64,000 bases of DNA from assembly GCA_963576735.1 (NCBI GenBank), contig OY755191.1, positions 9,701,608 through 9,765,607 on the forward strand, written 5' to 3'. Under the pieces are notes generated by a model. The model did not search any database, had not been told where the DNA came from, and worked only from the letters and a program-made list of their open reading frames with translations. A program made the translations under genes and the position numbers. Shown piece by piece: positions 23,299-34,760 of this stretch. Each line of letters starts with the position of its first letter. The first letter of the stretch is position 1. The stretch is from Bedellia somnulentella (lineage: Eukaryota > Arthropoda > Insecta > Lepidoptera > Bedelliidae).

Positions 23299-23329
23299 GT
23301 AAGTTCACTGACCCCGGTCATCACCTGTT

Positions 23330-23354
23330 CATCATCATCATCATCATCATCATT
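23330..23354. repeat. ATC microsatellite
   Basis: Eight consecutive ATC units (23330-23353), just after the exon 2 donor. Confidence 0.85.
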
Positions 23355-24046
23355 ATCAGGCTTCATCCCGATAGTGTTATTATGATTTCGAGCTTAATAA
23401 CTAATTAATAGTTGATGCATGGTTGTTACTAACGTATTTTTGATATCTATATTTCCTAGTCAATGCAACCATTATGGATGATGAAGTAAGTATTTATTTG
23501 TGTAAATAATATTTCAACTTAAAAATAATGTAACAAAATATGTATTTATTTTATTAGCAAATAATTTTTCAGTGCACATTACAGCTACCTTAACTAATCT
23601 GCACTTAAAAAAAACAGGTGCTTTGGTTTTCATTGGTAAGGCTTTTGATGAAAATAGGATATTAAACCAAAAATTGAAAACAGTATGATGTATTTTTACT
23701 TAACTTAAAGTCTTGGTATTCTTTGCAAATATTTCTCCTTATTCAAAAGCCTTAATGAAATTCTACTTAAACAAATTGACAAGAATTCATTATTAATCTT
23801 CTCTTTACTTTACTAATTGATCAGGTAATCTTATTTAATTATTTTAACACAGTTTATTTATTAGCCTATCAAGGGATCTGGTAACTAATTTATCTTAACA
23901 GCTAACGTGTCAATTGTATTTAAAGGTATTTGTTAATTAAGATTTATTCTAAGAAAGCCGGGTATTGAAATTGTTCTTAAAGCTGTATTTATAACTTACG
24001 GGGAAATTTGGTATTTATATCGGGCCCTCAACAAATTTATATGTGC
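23355..24046. other. Intron 2, first part
   Basis: No exon accepted. A 26-base splice-flanked segment at 23460-23485 was rejected because it breaks the frame. Confidence 0.5.
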
Positions 24047-24057
24047 TGTTTATTTGG

Positions 24058-24302
24058 TGGTGCTGTGTAGTGTCGGCTTAACACTACCCCATTTCTTCCG
24101 GTGGGTGTACGTAAGAGGCGACTATTGGTATTGGGGATTCTAAGGGATTTTGGGCGATGCGGTTGAAGACCCATCCCCAACAATCTTTATTGTGCCATCT
24201 TTTCCCCACTTAACTTTCCAAAAGTGGCTGAGGAACTTCTAGTTCCTTAGCTGTGGCTACCCCTTCTAGGGATTTATAGCCGTGAGTATATGTTTGTATG
24301 TA
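24058..24302 (+). mobile_element. SINE-A copy with TSD
   Basis: Exact 11 bp TSD TGTTTATTTGG at 24047-24057 and 24303-24313. The head lacks 'GAATAG' after GGCTTA; the rest is full length. Confidence 0.9.
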
Positions 24303-24334
24303 TGTTTATTTGGGTAATTCAGTATTTAGTCTGT

Positions 24335-24515
24335 TAAGGTTAACATCGTGAAGAACCTTACACGGTTGAGTAATACTTAGTCATGTGATAGTAGCTATAT
24401 CATGCCTATGAAGGACAATGTATAGAGCACCAGTTGACCAAAGTGACCCGTAATGTTTCAATCGTATAGTACTACTGTCACCTCTTCAGGGATTTCGGCT
24501 TAAACGATGAGACAT
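24335..24515 (+). repeat. Degenerate SINE-T, 5'-truncated
   Basis: Order of landmarks is kept: ACATCGTGAAGAA, TACTTAGTCATGTGA, CACCTCTTCAGGGATTTCGG. The 3' end has lost GGCGTGA. Confidence 0.5.
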
Positions 24516-25128
24516 AATAAATATTTCTTTCGCTTCTACCATATATTAACTATTGATGTGTATTTCCTGCCACTCTACCTCAAGAGACAGTGCACTTAGC
24601 TTTGCATCCTGTGCATCTTGGATTGCCTTAATTAACTCTATTAGATACTAATACATACTCCTGCCAACTTTTAGCATATATGCGCTGTGAGAGAATCTTA
24701 AAACTTATATTTTTTTGTAATTTAGATAAATTGTTTATGATAAATTACTTCCCTAAGAAATATTTATGATTTTTCTGTTGAAATCAATGATTTAGCCTAT
24801 CCTGAATAGAGTGATTTGGCCATTGTTCATCACCTTTGTATCATCACCATCACCAGCAGTAACGACTACTGCTGTGGTATAGAAGTAAATCACAAATTTA
24901 TCAGTTAAAGATTAATTGGCCAATTGGTGATTCAAGCTTGCAATATCCTGGAAACTGGGTTAAATTTATAAATGATAATCATAAAAGTTTATATCCTGGG
25001 AATCTAACCCGAGACTTCCAGTTACAACTTCTAACATTAATGCAATATAAAAACACCATTTTGGTTCATTATTAAACCATTTTATTTCTTTTTTTTACAT
25101 TTTTCCGTTCGTTTGGATGATTTTTCAG
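24516..25128. other. Intron 2, last part
   Basis: No repeat recognised. The acceptor TTTTTTACATTTTTCC...TTTTTCAG leads into exon 3. Confidence 0.5.
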
Positions 25129-25242
25129 TTTGGAGCCCCGAAATTAGCAGTAAAGGACAATCACAAGCCCGTGTTCACAGAATGTCTGAACTACAGACCC
25201 ACAGTGAAGGAGGAACAACCCGTAGGGACCTACGTTTTTACG
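25129..25242 (+). CDS. CadN2: Cadherin exon 3 (start of EC1)
   Basis: 38 codons, phase 0-0. FGAPKLAVKDNHKPVFTE leads into EC1, and TVKEEQPVGTYVFT is its first strand, with the 'EEQPVG' glutamate that binds calcium in EC domains. Bounded by TTTTTCAG and GTAAGC. The single Cys in FTECLNY fits the neural-cadherin family. Confidence 0.93.
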
Positions 25243-25469
25243 GTAAGCTGGCTTTTATGACCTCCTAGTACTAAAAAACTTTGTAATGCTTTCTTAAACC
25301 TACTTGAATAATACATCAACGTATATGTAACGTGAACATGCGTGATACTTAGTAAAGCAAAATAAATCATGTTACCCAATACTGTTACTAGGATGATTTC
25401 TACTATTTTCACTCGAAAGCCTTCGTTTCCTATTACCCTTTCTGTTTCTTAAAGGGTGAAAAAATATCA

Positions 25470-25656
25470 CAAGGCTATAAATCCCAAAATGTGGTAGCCT
25501 AGAAAAACTAGAATTCATCAGCACTTTTGGAAGCTAGTGGAATAATATTATACTATAAAGGATGTCTGGTAAAGGTCTCCTGCCACATCGAAAAAAATCA
25601 CTAAAAAGCCCCAATTTTCTTGGTTGGAGAAGGGTTAGTGCTATTCTAAGCCGAAA
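25470..25656 (-). repeat. Degenerate SINE-A in intron 3
   Basis: CAAGGCTATAAATCCC, GGTCTCCTGCCACATCG and GTGCTATTCTAAGCCG are retained in reverse order. Confidence 0.65.
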
Positions 25657-25789
25657 GCAACAATTATTTAACTCAGTGACGTGAAATTGCATTCGTATAA
25701 TATCGATTTAAGTCAAGAGCAGGTTATTAGACTCGCGTCTTAGTATACTTATTTTTTTTTAAGAAAACTAATTTAATCAATACCCTCAG

Positions 25790-25915
25790 GTCCACGCAGA
25801 CGATCGAGATCCTCCAGAAATGGGGGGTACAGTGACATACAAGTTTGTATCAACCCCAGGGGAAAAGGAGAGATTCAATGTAGACCCTGAAACGGGCAGA
25901 ATAACAACAGCTGAC
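25790..25915 (+). CDS. CadN2: Cadherin exon 4 (middle of EC1)
   Basis: 42 codons, phase 0-0. Encodes VHADDRDPPEMGGTVTYKF and on to DPETGRITTAD. DRDPPE is the DXD-type calcium site and DPETGRI the conserved mid-repeat turn. Acceptor ATACCCTCAG, donor GTACGT. Confidence 0.95.
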
Positions 25916-27027
25916 GTACGTATTTCATTTAACATCATTATTACTAAGGAAACAAAAAAATGTTGGACATAGGCCTGAGACTAAAATCTAAATTATGGAC
26001 TTAATAAAAAAATAATCAAGATAAATCTTTGTTTTTTGAATGTCAAATTGTAACTTAACATTAAGTTAAAATATACTTCTACTTGTGGGAGACGATGACT
26101 TAAGACCAAATTGAAAGTGGATCATTCAATTGTATGGGGTTGCATATTGGTCCTTTGAAATTGTCATATTATGCAGTTTGGTCAGTTTACTTAGGGCCTT
26201 AATTATTTGGTGTTATGCTAGTTAAAATACTCTGGTATCATTTTTAATGTTTTTGCAAGTATATGTTATTAGAAAGAAATTTTGTTAATTATTGTCGAAC
26301 CTATACAGATCGATTATAAAGAAGAAAGGATTGCCTAAAGATATTTGGATGAGTATGTTTGTATTGTAGAGAAATGACAGTGCCAACGATTTTGCGTTTT
26401 AGATAAATAAACCACGAAATCTGGATATTTGACAAATATACTCGCTTATTAACTCTTCTTAAAATTGCGCACAGATGTTTATTTATTAGTTTTTTAAAAC
26501 AAATCTATCAAAAGAAGTATATTCTTGGTTGAATTAGTTCATGTAAGGAATCTATTTAGTTCTAGCCAATTTTGTGTCCTTTGTTTCATTTCAATCACAA
26601 AGCGATTGGGACTAATTTAGAAATTACATTTACATCAAAGAACGACCTTGTTTCACCTTCCTTTAATTGACTTCTATAATGTAGCTGCTTTGGACTATTC
26701 TCTTTCATATCGTACACTCCAAGGACGAAAGGTAACAATTTGTTGACAACTAGAAATAAGTATGATGTATATTAACCCGTTAAATATTTTTAAGAAGCTG
26801 CTGTTGCTGGATGAAGGACTCTTTATAGAGGAAAATAAATCATGTATTTGACTTCACACACAAAAGCATATATAACTACATACAATTATTGTCAAATTTC
26901 CTTTAGCGAGGTTATATAGCATACTGAAATTTATATTGATATTTCGATAATTCGACCTCTAGTATTTACTAGTACCAAGATGAATAATCTCAACTTTAAG
27001 ATTAATTTTGTGTCGATGTGTTACCAG
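25916..27027. other. Intron 4
   Basis: 1.1 kb AT-rich intron; no repeat or second EC exon recognised. Confidence 0.6.
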
Positions 27028-27177
27028 ATTTTCGACCGTGACGAGCCTTCCCGTGAGAAGGAAGCGTATATCACAGTAAGAGCTAGTGACAATGGTCAGC
27101 CCCAACTTGATGACGCTTGCACCATCAAGATCGTCATCGAAGATATCAACGATAACCAACCTGTCTTCGATAAAGTT
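27028..27177 (+). CDS. CadN2: Cadherin exon 5 (end of EC1)
   Basis: 50 codons, phase 0-0. IFDRDEPSREKEAYITVRAS carries the DRE-like motif, then DNGQPQLD and the calcium linker DINDNQPVFDKV. The acceptor GTGTTACCAG has a poor pyrimidine tract, so its use may depend on exonic signals. A reverse-strand frame of similar length is only a shadow. Confidence 0.95.
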
Positions 27178-28198
27178 GTAAGTATTTTTTCTCTTCAATT
27201 ACACAAAAAATCTTGATTCAAATTCTTGTTAACTAAGGTATTGTTTAATACTCTGTATTCTTGTTTAAAACAATTTGTCCTTCAACTGTTCTATTGTACT
27301 TTCATTTTTAATCAACTATGTTTAAATTCTAAGCTCTTCCTCAAACGGATCTTAACTGTGATTTTATTCAACTATGTTTAGAATTCTTAGGTCTTCCACA
27401 AACTGATCTTAATTGTTCTAATGTTAATTTTAATGAACTATGTTTAAAATTCTTAGGTCTTTCACAAACGGATCTTTTATTCATATATTTTAATTGTTTT
27501 TGATGTCAATATTGACTAACAAATTACGTTTATCAAACTAGCCTGAACTGTCTGTGGCGCAAATACTAACACTATCCTGTTTCTCAAAGGTCTTCCGCGG
27601 AGATACTTGGAAGGTTTGTTTAATATAAAAAGGAATACCACAAAGCGAGAGATTTCTGCACAATTTTTATGATAATTTATAACAATTGTTACTATAGCTT
27701 TCGTTTGGATAAACTTATTTTTAGTACACTGAAGATATGGTAACAGTTGATGTTATATTCTGAAATATATTCTTTTATTGCATGTTGCTGCATGTCTGAT
27801 TTAGGATCGTAGACCGCCCTTCAAGGCAATATCGGTAATTAATGTGTTCTAGTGTTGTTTTATTCACTTTCTTTGCACATATTTAGTAGACGTGTTTTCT
27901 TTAGCTAGGCCGCTCTTTCCCCCAAACGCATTTTACCACACTGCACGGTTACATTTTATTTACGATGACTATCTCTTAAGCTTTAGGCATGCTTCGCGTA
28001 GAAGATGTCTCGGAAGAAAATTTTGAAAACCAGACACCGTGTGAAGAATTATGTTTTAAAATCACAGTGTGTTTTTATGAAAGTTTGACGACATTGGCTA
28101 CATTTGCGTGCGTTTCAACATTGTATTTAACTATTTGAAGAGTTTATTCTATTCCTAATAATCTTTTTTTCTGTCTAATATAATTTTTACTTTCACAG
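27178..28198. other. Intron 5
   Basis: Contains three diverged direct repeats of TTAATCAACTATGTTTAAA-like sequence at about 27309-27480. No exon recognised. Confidence 0.55.
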
Positions 28199-28384
28199 TC
28201 TTACTCCGAGTCAGTGCCCCAAGATCTTCCAAGTGGTCGCACTGTGATGAGAATATCTGCGACAGATATTGATGATGGGAACAATTCGATTGTCCATTAC
28301 AGTCTGGATTCCAATTCTCCTGACCAGTCATATTTCTACATAGATCCGGATAACGGGGTTATATTTCTAAATAAAACCATTGAT
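28199..28384 (+). CDS. CadN2: Cadherin exon 6 (first half of EC2)
   Basis: 62 codons, phase 0-0. SESVPQDLPSGRTVMRISAT has the EC start. DIDDGNNSIVHYSL is the DXD calcium site with the NN/S turn. IDPDNGVIFLNKTID is the mid-repeat motif. Strong acceptor (TTTTTACTTTCACAG) and donor (GTAAGT). Confidence 0.96.
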
Positions 28385-28439
28385 GTAAGTAGCTTTAATA
28401 TTAAATTAAATTTTCTCATCGTCAAATTTTCTGTAGATA

Positions 28440-28640
28440 GTAATATCAGTAAAGGATGCCTACGCCGGACACATTTAGATCAAATAGAGAATATGTTCAA
28501 GTAGGCTCCTGTTTAAAAGAAAGAAAAAGGCATGTATGAAAAGATTGATGAATGTAAATTCTTTGCCAGAATCTCTTAAAGTGGCGATCATACGGCTCCC
28601 ACAACCCATAACGAATGATGTGAATATTTGTATGTATACA
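28440..28640 (+). mobile_element. LINE-G coding remnant in intron 6
   Basis: CGGACACATTTAGATCAAAT and GTATGAAAAGATTGATGAAT match the LINE-G C-terminal ORF; the reading frame is broken and the tail is lost. Confidence 0.75.
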
Positions 28641-28931
28641 TTTTTGTACACTACGTCGTCCAATCTAAGATAATACATCTCTTTCCCACTTCTGATCAGC
28701 CTACAATCTCATCACTAGTCTTTTACGGCCTTAGACATAGCCAGATTTTCGTAACTAGACATTCAGCCACTTTTCAAATTGATTACAAAATGAAGGATGG
28801 TTGATCTTTAGATCACCAAACGCCTACAATCCTGCTACACGTCACGGCTTCTTTTTGCTATACGAGCCTAGTAATTCTAAAACTAATAAAACAATGTTTA
28901 TTTGAATAAAAATGTGTATATTTCTTTACAG

Positions 28932-29134
28932 AAAAGTCCTGGTTATAAGTTTAAGCTGAATGCGATAGTTAAGGATATGGGGAACCCTCCTCAGCAGAGT
29001 TCAATAAGTTTAGACATTCAAGTTGTAGATTCTAATAAGAAGAGTCCGTCGTTTATAGACGTCCCTAGTGGTCCAATAAGATTAAAAGAGAGTTTTTACA
29101 ATTTCACAGTGCAAATCGCTACTGTAAGAGCTGT
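28932..29134 (+). CDS. CadN2: Cadherin exon 7 (end of EC2, start of EC3)
   Basis: 67 codons plus 2 bases. DMGNPPQQSS is the late EC2 motif. The EC2-EC3 linker reads VVDSNKKSPSF instead of DXNDNXP, so calcium ligands are missing, as known for calcium-free linkers in fly N-cadherin. The donor is CTGT|GTAAGT. A second GT 11 bases upstream (29124) would shift the frame. Confidence 0.94.
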
Positions 29135-29218
29135 GTAAGTAATTTCAAAATATTTTTTAAATCGTAATTTAACACTTTCTGACTATTTTTTTTTATTATT
29201 ATTAATTAATACACATTT

Positions 29219-29440
29219 AGCGACGATTTTAACGGAGAGGAAAGACATCGCGAGGAACCACATGGCTTAGTTTTACTTAGTCATGTGACAGTGTATTTGT
29301 ACAAACCGGCAATAAGTCTGCCTTCTTTCAATTGGAAGTAAACGTGGGTACTCTGAACATCGGATGACAAAAATGTCACGTGATGTTAAGAAGTATTCGT
29401 ACTTCTGCCACCCTTTCAGAGATATAAGGCTTGAACGTTG
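29219..29440 (+). repeat. SINE-T, 5'-truncated, in intron 7
   Basis: TTAACGGAGAGGAAAGACATC, then TTAGTCATGTGACAGTGTAT, TCACGTGATGTTAAGAAGTA and CTGCCACCC...GGCTTGAACG follow SINE-T order with scattered mutations. Confidence 0.7.
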
Positions 29441-29619
29441 AGTTGAGTCATACGAATTTTAAATGATGTTAAGAGAGACAATGTGTCCATCGTCTCAAAA
29501 TATCAGTAATTTTTATATTTTACTAATGGTGGGGTGTATTGATTTTATACAACATATCAAAATCACGATTGGAATGATTGACTAGGTTTACATATTCTTT
29601 AAATGTAAATTATTTACAG

Positions 29620-29797
29620 TTCAAATATACCAGAAGAGAAGAAATTGCTGTTCGAGCTAGTGCAAGGTCAGACAGAACAAACTAATAAATGGCATACATT
29701 TGTACTGGAATCGGAAAACGACTCAGCTTATATTAAGCTTGGAGGTCACTTAGATTATGAGAGGATTACTAATTATGTACTTACCGTTCGTGTTCAA
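29620..29797 (+). CDS. CadN2: Cadherin exon 8 (EC3)
   Basis: One base plus 59 codons. LLFELVQGQTEQTNKWHTF followed by AYIKLGGHLDYERITNYVLT, the EC3 core with the LDYE motif. The split Val codon with exon 7 gives VRAVSNIP, continuous with the family. Donor CAA|GTAAGT. Confidence 0.95.
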
Positions 29798-29958
29798 GTA
29801 AGTATACCCAATAATAAATCTTTTGTATAATCTTATGTGTCCTTCATGTGAAAAAATAATTTTATTATATCTTTTTATTCATTAATTAGTTTCATTACAT
29901 AACTTTCATTGTACAACCGTTGAATTTATTCTAAAGTTTTCGTCATTTTCATTTACAG

Positions 29959-30451
29959 AATAATCATAACTTAGCTGCAGAAACTACAATACAAATCGAA
30001 ATTGAAGATGTGAATGACAACATTCCAAATTTTAGTGAAATAAGGTCTGGAAGTGTCCTAGAAAATGAGCCTCCAGGCACACCCGTGATGCAAGTCAGAG
30101 CTTTTGATGCCGATGGAACTTCAGCTAACAACCAAATTACATACGAATTAGCTGACCCTGCAGATCCTTTTGCTATAGACAGTATTACTGGTAACATTAC
30201 GACCCTAGAAATGTTCGACAGAGAAACAAGAAGCTTCTATAACATCAAAATTATTGCTACTGATAATTCGGAATCAGCAGTCAATCCTGGGAAGCATAAT
30301 TCTGGTCAGCAAGTGTTCAGGATAGAAATTGCAGATAAGAACGATAATCCTCCTCAGTTCACTCAGGATACTTATGTTGCGGAATCTATTGCTGAAAATG
30401 CTAATATTAACGTTTTGGTTACTCAAGTTACAGCACTGGACAATGATACAG
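29959..30451 (+). CDS. CadN2: Cadherin exon 9 (end of EC3, EC4, start of EC5)
   Basis: 164 codons plus one base; the largest coding exon here. IEDVNDNIPNFSEIRSGSVL closes EC3 and starts EC4. ENEPPGTPVMQVRAFDADG, FDRETRSFYNIK and IADKNDNPPQFTQ span a whole EC4. SIAENANINVLVTQVTALDN opens EC5. The donor is G|GTACGG, and the base before it completes Ala with exon 10. Confidence 0.97.
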
Positions 30452-30758
30452 GTACGGAATTTCTAGAAATTATTATTTATTAAGTATATAGTATTATTTA
30501 TTAAGTAAACAATAAACATGGTATTCTTGGTTTAAATATCTCTTCTACCAATAATTATGCCCTTGTTTTATTCACTAAGTAAATTTCAACCCATGTAACT
30601 CTTCATACATGTTTAAGATAAAATCTCTATTCCAAATTGCCTTTATTAGCTACTGGATTGATGTACTGGCAATCCACTTTTTTGGAAATATACCCTATCA
30701 ATATCAAAAAAGTATCTCTATCACAATTAAAAAACTAATTACCATTCCTTTCCCACAG
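30452..30758. other. Intron 9
   Basis: 307 bp with a short duplication of TATTATTTATTAAGTA at its start; otherwise featureless. Confidence 0.6.
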
Positions 30759-31030
30759 CTTCAATCGTCAGCTACAGCATCATAGATGGTAACATCAACG
30801 ACGCATTTACCATAAGGAACCTGACAGGAGAAATCAGAGTCAACAACAAATTGGATTATGAGAAAATAACCAGTTACACACTAGATGTCAGAGCTTTCGA
30901 TGGTCTGTACGAAGACTACTGCAAAGTGATCATTAATATAGAGAACTTGAATGACAACCCACCTGTGTTCTTGGATAACTATACTAAGACTATTGAAGAA
31001 GAGAGGTTGTATGAAGGGTGTATTGTGAAG
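30759..31030 (+). CDS. CadN2: Cadherin exon 10 (EC5, start of EC6)
   Basis: Two bases plus 90 codons. ASIVSYSIIDGNINDAF, NNKLDYEKITSYTLDVRAFD and ENLNDNPPVFLDN complete EC5. TIEEERLYEGCIVK opens EC6, with the family Cys. Acceptor TTTCCCACAG, donor GTAAAT. Confidence 0.96.
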
Positions 31031-31095
31031 GTAAATATTATGACTAATTATCTTTATATTACCTACATGGCTTAGAATATCATTTTTAAGTATTT

Positions 31096-31180
31096 GTTGG
31101 GAGATGGGTAATTCTAATTCTGAGACCCTGGCTACCCCTTTAGGAATTTATAGCCGTGAGTATATTTATGTATGTATAAT
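31096..31180 (+). repeat. SINE-A 3' end fragment in intron 10
   Basis: CTGAGACCCTGGCTACCCC, then TTATAGCCGTGAGTATATT. Confidence 0.65.
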
Positions 31181-31625
31181 CTAGAATTGGGCTCAAGTGA
31201 AATGTTTTATTGACTCTTACCGTATCATCTTAATGGTAAAACAAAATTCAAATTGAAATGAGCTACTGGCATCCGTCATACACTGTTTTACTTGTATTAG
31301 AAAGTGGTTTGGTTGTAACAAATCAATTTTAACCATGATCCATTCATGCCACCAATTGTAATAGACTCCCTTAAAATCCCATGTAGAAATATTGTCCAAA
31401 GACCTTCGTTCATTTGGTGTGGAAACTATCCATCCCGTATAACAAGTTGTTGTACTTATTAACATATACTCCTAAACTCATTGATGAAAATTCCAAAAAG
31501 GGATGTCCTGAACCTCAGATTCACTATATCCTAAGCCACTTCTATAGGTAGATTGAGAAGGAGATCGTAAAAATAAATAAACTATATCAATATAATCACA
31601 TTAACCAACTTATTCACCCATGCAG

Positions 31626-31910
31626 GTTGAAGCCTACGACCCCGACATAACAGACAGATACGCTCCACAAAACATAGTGTACTATCTAGTGAAACACGAA
31701 CAGAAAGCGTTCCTCCAAATAGATGACGATGGTTGTCTTCGCTTGACGAAACCACTGGACCGTGACCCCCCGTCTGGATTCTCGACTTGGCAGATCCTTA
31801 TAATGGCTGCTGATCAAGGAGGAAGATTGGGACCCGATAGTTTGAGGTCTACTACGGAAGTTATTTTGGAGTTGACCGATATTAATGATAATCCGCCGTT
31901 TTTGACTAAT
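31626..31910 (+). CDS. CadN2: Cadherin exon 11 (EC6)
   Basis: 95 codons, phase 0-0. VEAYDPDITDRYAPQNIVYY has the calcium-binding DPD. IDDDGCLRLTKPLDRDPPSG and LTDINDNPPFLTN complete EC6. CACCCATGCAG acceptor and GTAAGT donor. Confidence 0.97.
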
Positions 31911-32565
31911 GTAAGTTTTTTTTTATTTTGATATTAAATTTTTTTCAGGATTTAGTGATACTTACAGATTTTGATATCGTTTGCTTTTCTTTGAAAGACG
32001 AAATTTATTGTTTTAGCTGCCTAAATTTATTACTGAGTGTATTTGTATAAGGAAAGTTTTATTTATTTTCGAATGTACTTTTAAAATTCGAATGTACGCT
32101 TGTACTTGTCGAGAGTTTTCATCATCCAAGCATTGCAATTCTTTAATCACTTTTAACTTACAAAAATTATAACGCAAATTGATCCATTCCTATTATATCG
32201 TAACAAGTCAAATTTCAATATATACACTTTACTACATTTAAAAGCTGATTTTATTAAACTAAAAAAAACATTTTGGCTTCTTGAAATGTTGGTAACACAA
32301 AGCAAACAGCCTGCAGAAACCCGACGCTCATCATTAAACGCTTTCGAAGAATATCAAGTTTCGCAATTCAATGTGTTTCGGGAAATCGTCCGGTGTATTG
32401 TATAGCATTATCGATTGGTGTCTCGAAACTATACACTGTAAAAAAACCACCAGTCTGAATTCGCGGCTATTTTGAAAAGGAGTAGTTATTATCTCGAAAA
32501 AGGGTAGGTAGATTCTCGGCATTAACATTTCTAAGCTACTTTTGTAATTTGAGAGGGTATTTTAC
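31911..32565. other. Intron 11, first part
   Basis: AT-rich with no repeat recognised and no alternative EC7 exon seen. Confidence 0.5.
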
Positions 32566-32569
32566 TTAA

Positions 32570-32745
32570 TTACTTATACTGACGCCCGTCGTTCCCATTG
32601 GGATAGGCAGATACTATCGATCACCACTTTGTACGATACTGACAAATCTTTTTTGATTCTGTCACATTCTTCAGATACTTCTTTTATTCTTTTCACTACG
32701 GCCTTTCACCTTTGTGAAAACGTTTTCGATCTGGTTTTCAAACGT
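32570..32745 (-). mobile_element. LINE-G 3' end fragment
   Basis: Reverse LINE-G end with ACTGACGCCCGTCGTTCCC, TTGGGATAGGCAGATACTA and a decayed ORF. Confidence 0.7.
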
Positions 32746-32869
32746 CTTTAAAATCATTTTATATCTCATAAAGCGTCCTAGATCATAACTCATAATATGG
32801 TATTAGATGACATATTCATATTCTAAACCAACACTACATTACAGTTATAACACACCTGTTATATAGTCA

Positions 32870-33074
32870 AAACATACATACGTAGCCAGAGTGGGGAGTC
32901 GAGTGGGGGAGGGAGTTGAGTGGGGAAAAGATGGTAAGAATAAAGGTTTTTGGTGATGGGTCTCCAACCGCATCGCCGAAAAATCCAATAAGAAGCCCCA
33001 ATACCCTTAGTCGCCTCTTACGACACTCGTGGGTAGAAAGGGGTAGCGACATTCTAAGCCGGCACTACACGGCA
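32870..33074 (-). mobile_element. SINE-A copy with deletion
   Basis: Reverse copy that lost the 3' hairpin: CATACATACGTAGCCAGAG runs straight into the body. The rest, to CGGCACTACACGGCAA, is well preserved. Confidence 0.85.
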
Positions 33075-34615
33075 AGTCAAAAATGTGACAAAAATTCTGA
33101 GAAAGCAACAGTAAAAAAGCAGAAATATTGTATGCGGTTATGACAAGGTCTAACATCAAGCCAGACAGAATAACACATAAAGTGATTCTCTTAGTTCGCA
33201 TTATGGTTTTATTGCTGAATATTTATACGGAATGGTACTGTCTGTATAAGAATTCTAATATTATTAAGAGGCGAAGTTTGTATCCTGGATTGTTTTTTTG
33301 TTTGTAAAGGTAATTAACCTTGGTATATACTGAGCCGGTCGTGAATATGGAATACTTTGAGATTAATACTAAGATCCCTCAGTCATCTTATATAATACTT
33401 GTTGAAACACTTACTTTTACTATACCTGTACTGAGCTGATTAATTTCACGTTTATTCTTATAAGTTTTTGGCAAATATATTCACTGTTCCAAAAGTAGCT
33501 GGTGAATTTTAAATTCTTTACCAATCATCGAATAGCCACTATATATCACAATAGCCGCGAGTATGTATGTTTCATTCTGTATTTTTCTTCATCGAATTCC
33601 TTAGGACGGAAATTCCTTAAGGCTATGTAATTTAAAAAGGGGTTTTTTTTCGTAAATAGTTTGTCGCTTACAGCGAAGAGAGCGGGATTAGAGGAGTGTT
33701 ATCTAAACGAAAGACCGACCGTCGAATTTATTTAGGCCTTTTTATAACACGGAACAGTATAATAGCATTTTTTTTACCCTAATATGTACCGATATAAACA
33801 TTGAACATTCCTCATAAGCACAATGGTTTGCTTTATTGAAAGTAATATCAAGAAAAATATTAATTGTTCACTGTTCCAACAAAGTAATATATAAACAGGT
33901 AATTAATTTCAATCTATTTGATATGTATCGCTTATTCTTAGTTATTCATATTTTTATTTTCGCGTTTATAATTCGTTTTCCAAAAAAACAAACAATAATA
34001 TAGTCACACAAAACTATGTTGCGCATCAAATATTTCAAAGAGGCACAAAAAATATCGCCATCGAAAATATGAATACCTATATATCTGCACAGATCGGCGT
34101 ACTATCAGTTGTTGAATAACACGGTCAGACTTCTTTCAAAAATATTTAACTTAAGGATGATGCATGCGCTGAAAAATGACACGTTTTTTGAGATCGCGAA
34201 TCAATTGATATGGAGGCAATTCCGGCCTTGCGCTATCCAGCAAATCACAATTCACGATCGCGATTGATCAATGATCTTGAACTACAATGTTAGTTATTAC
34301 GGAGTTACCAACAACATTTTTTTTACACATATATCGTCGAAGTTTCCTTACTCTGCCATCAAAATGAAGTGTTCTGTCCTGTTTTAATATTCCACGTCTT
34401 TGTCGGGATTTCTTTTCGGAATCTTATCCGAATCGCAAGTAAAGGACGCCGGGAGTCGTGAGTCGGTGTAAACACCCTACTGGTACCTTGTTTAGTTTTT
34501 CATTCGCTAGTTTCCACGATTTCCGGGTAAATTGGCTTCATTTGCATTTCTTAGTTTTTCGATGGAGAGTTGCGAGACCTAGATTTAGTTTGCATATAGT
34601 TTTAGAGTCGTGAAG
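33075..34615. other. Intron 11, middle
   Basis: No exon recognised. A weak SINE-A 3' remnant may exist near 33475-33565; a partial palindrome (GATCGCGAATCAATTGAT and ATCGCGATTGATCAATGATC) lies at 34192-34276. Confidence 0.4.
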
Positions 34616-34617
34616 AT

Positions 34618-34760
34618 TTGTGTAGTATCGGCTTAGAATGGCACTAACCCATTGTAACCCATGTTACCCATGGGACCTAGTAATGGGGCCTTTAAAGTGA
34701 TTGCTGGCCGATGTGAGACCCATCACATAAATAATCTTTTACAAGACTATTTTTCACCGC
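34618..34760 (+). repeat. Degenerate SINE-A, 5' half
   Basis: TTTGTGTAGTATCGGCTTAG and TAATGGGGCCTTTAAAGTG keep the SINE-A start; the 3' half is lost. Confidence 0.6.

Noticed and set aside
23460..23485. Possible 26-base micro-exon between CTAG and GTAAGT
   Set aside because: Splice sites look good, but including it shifts exon 3 into a frame with an early stop. It has no phase-compatible partner.
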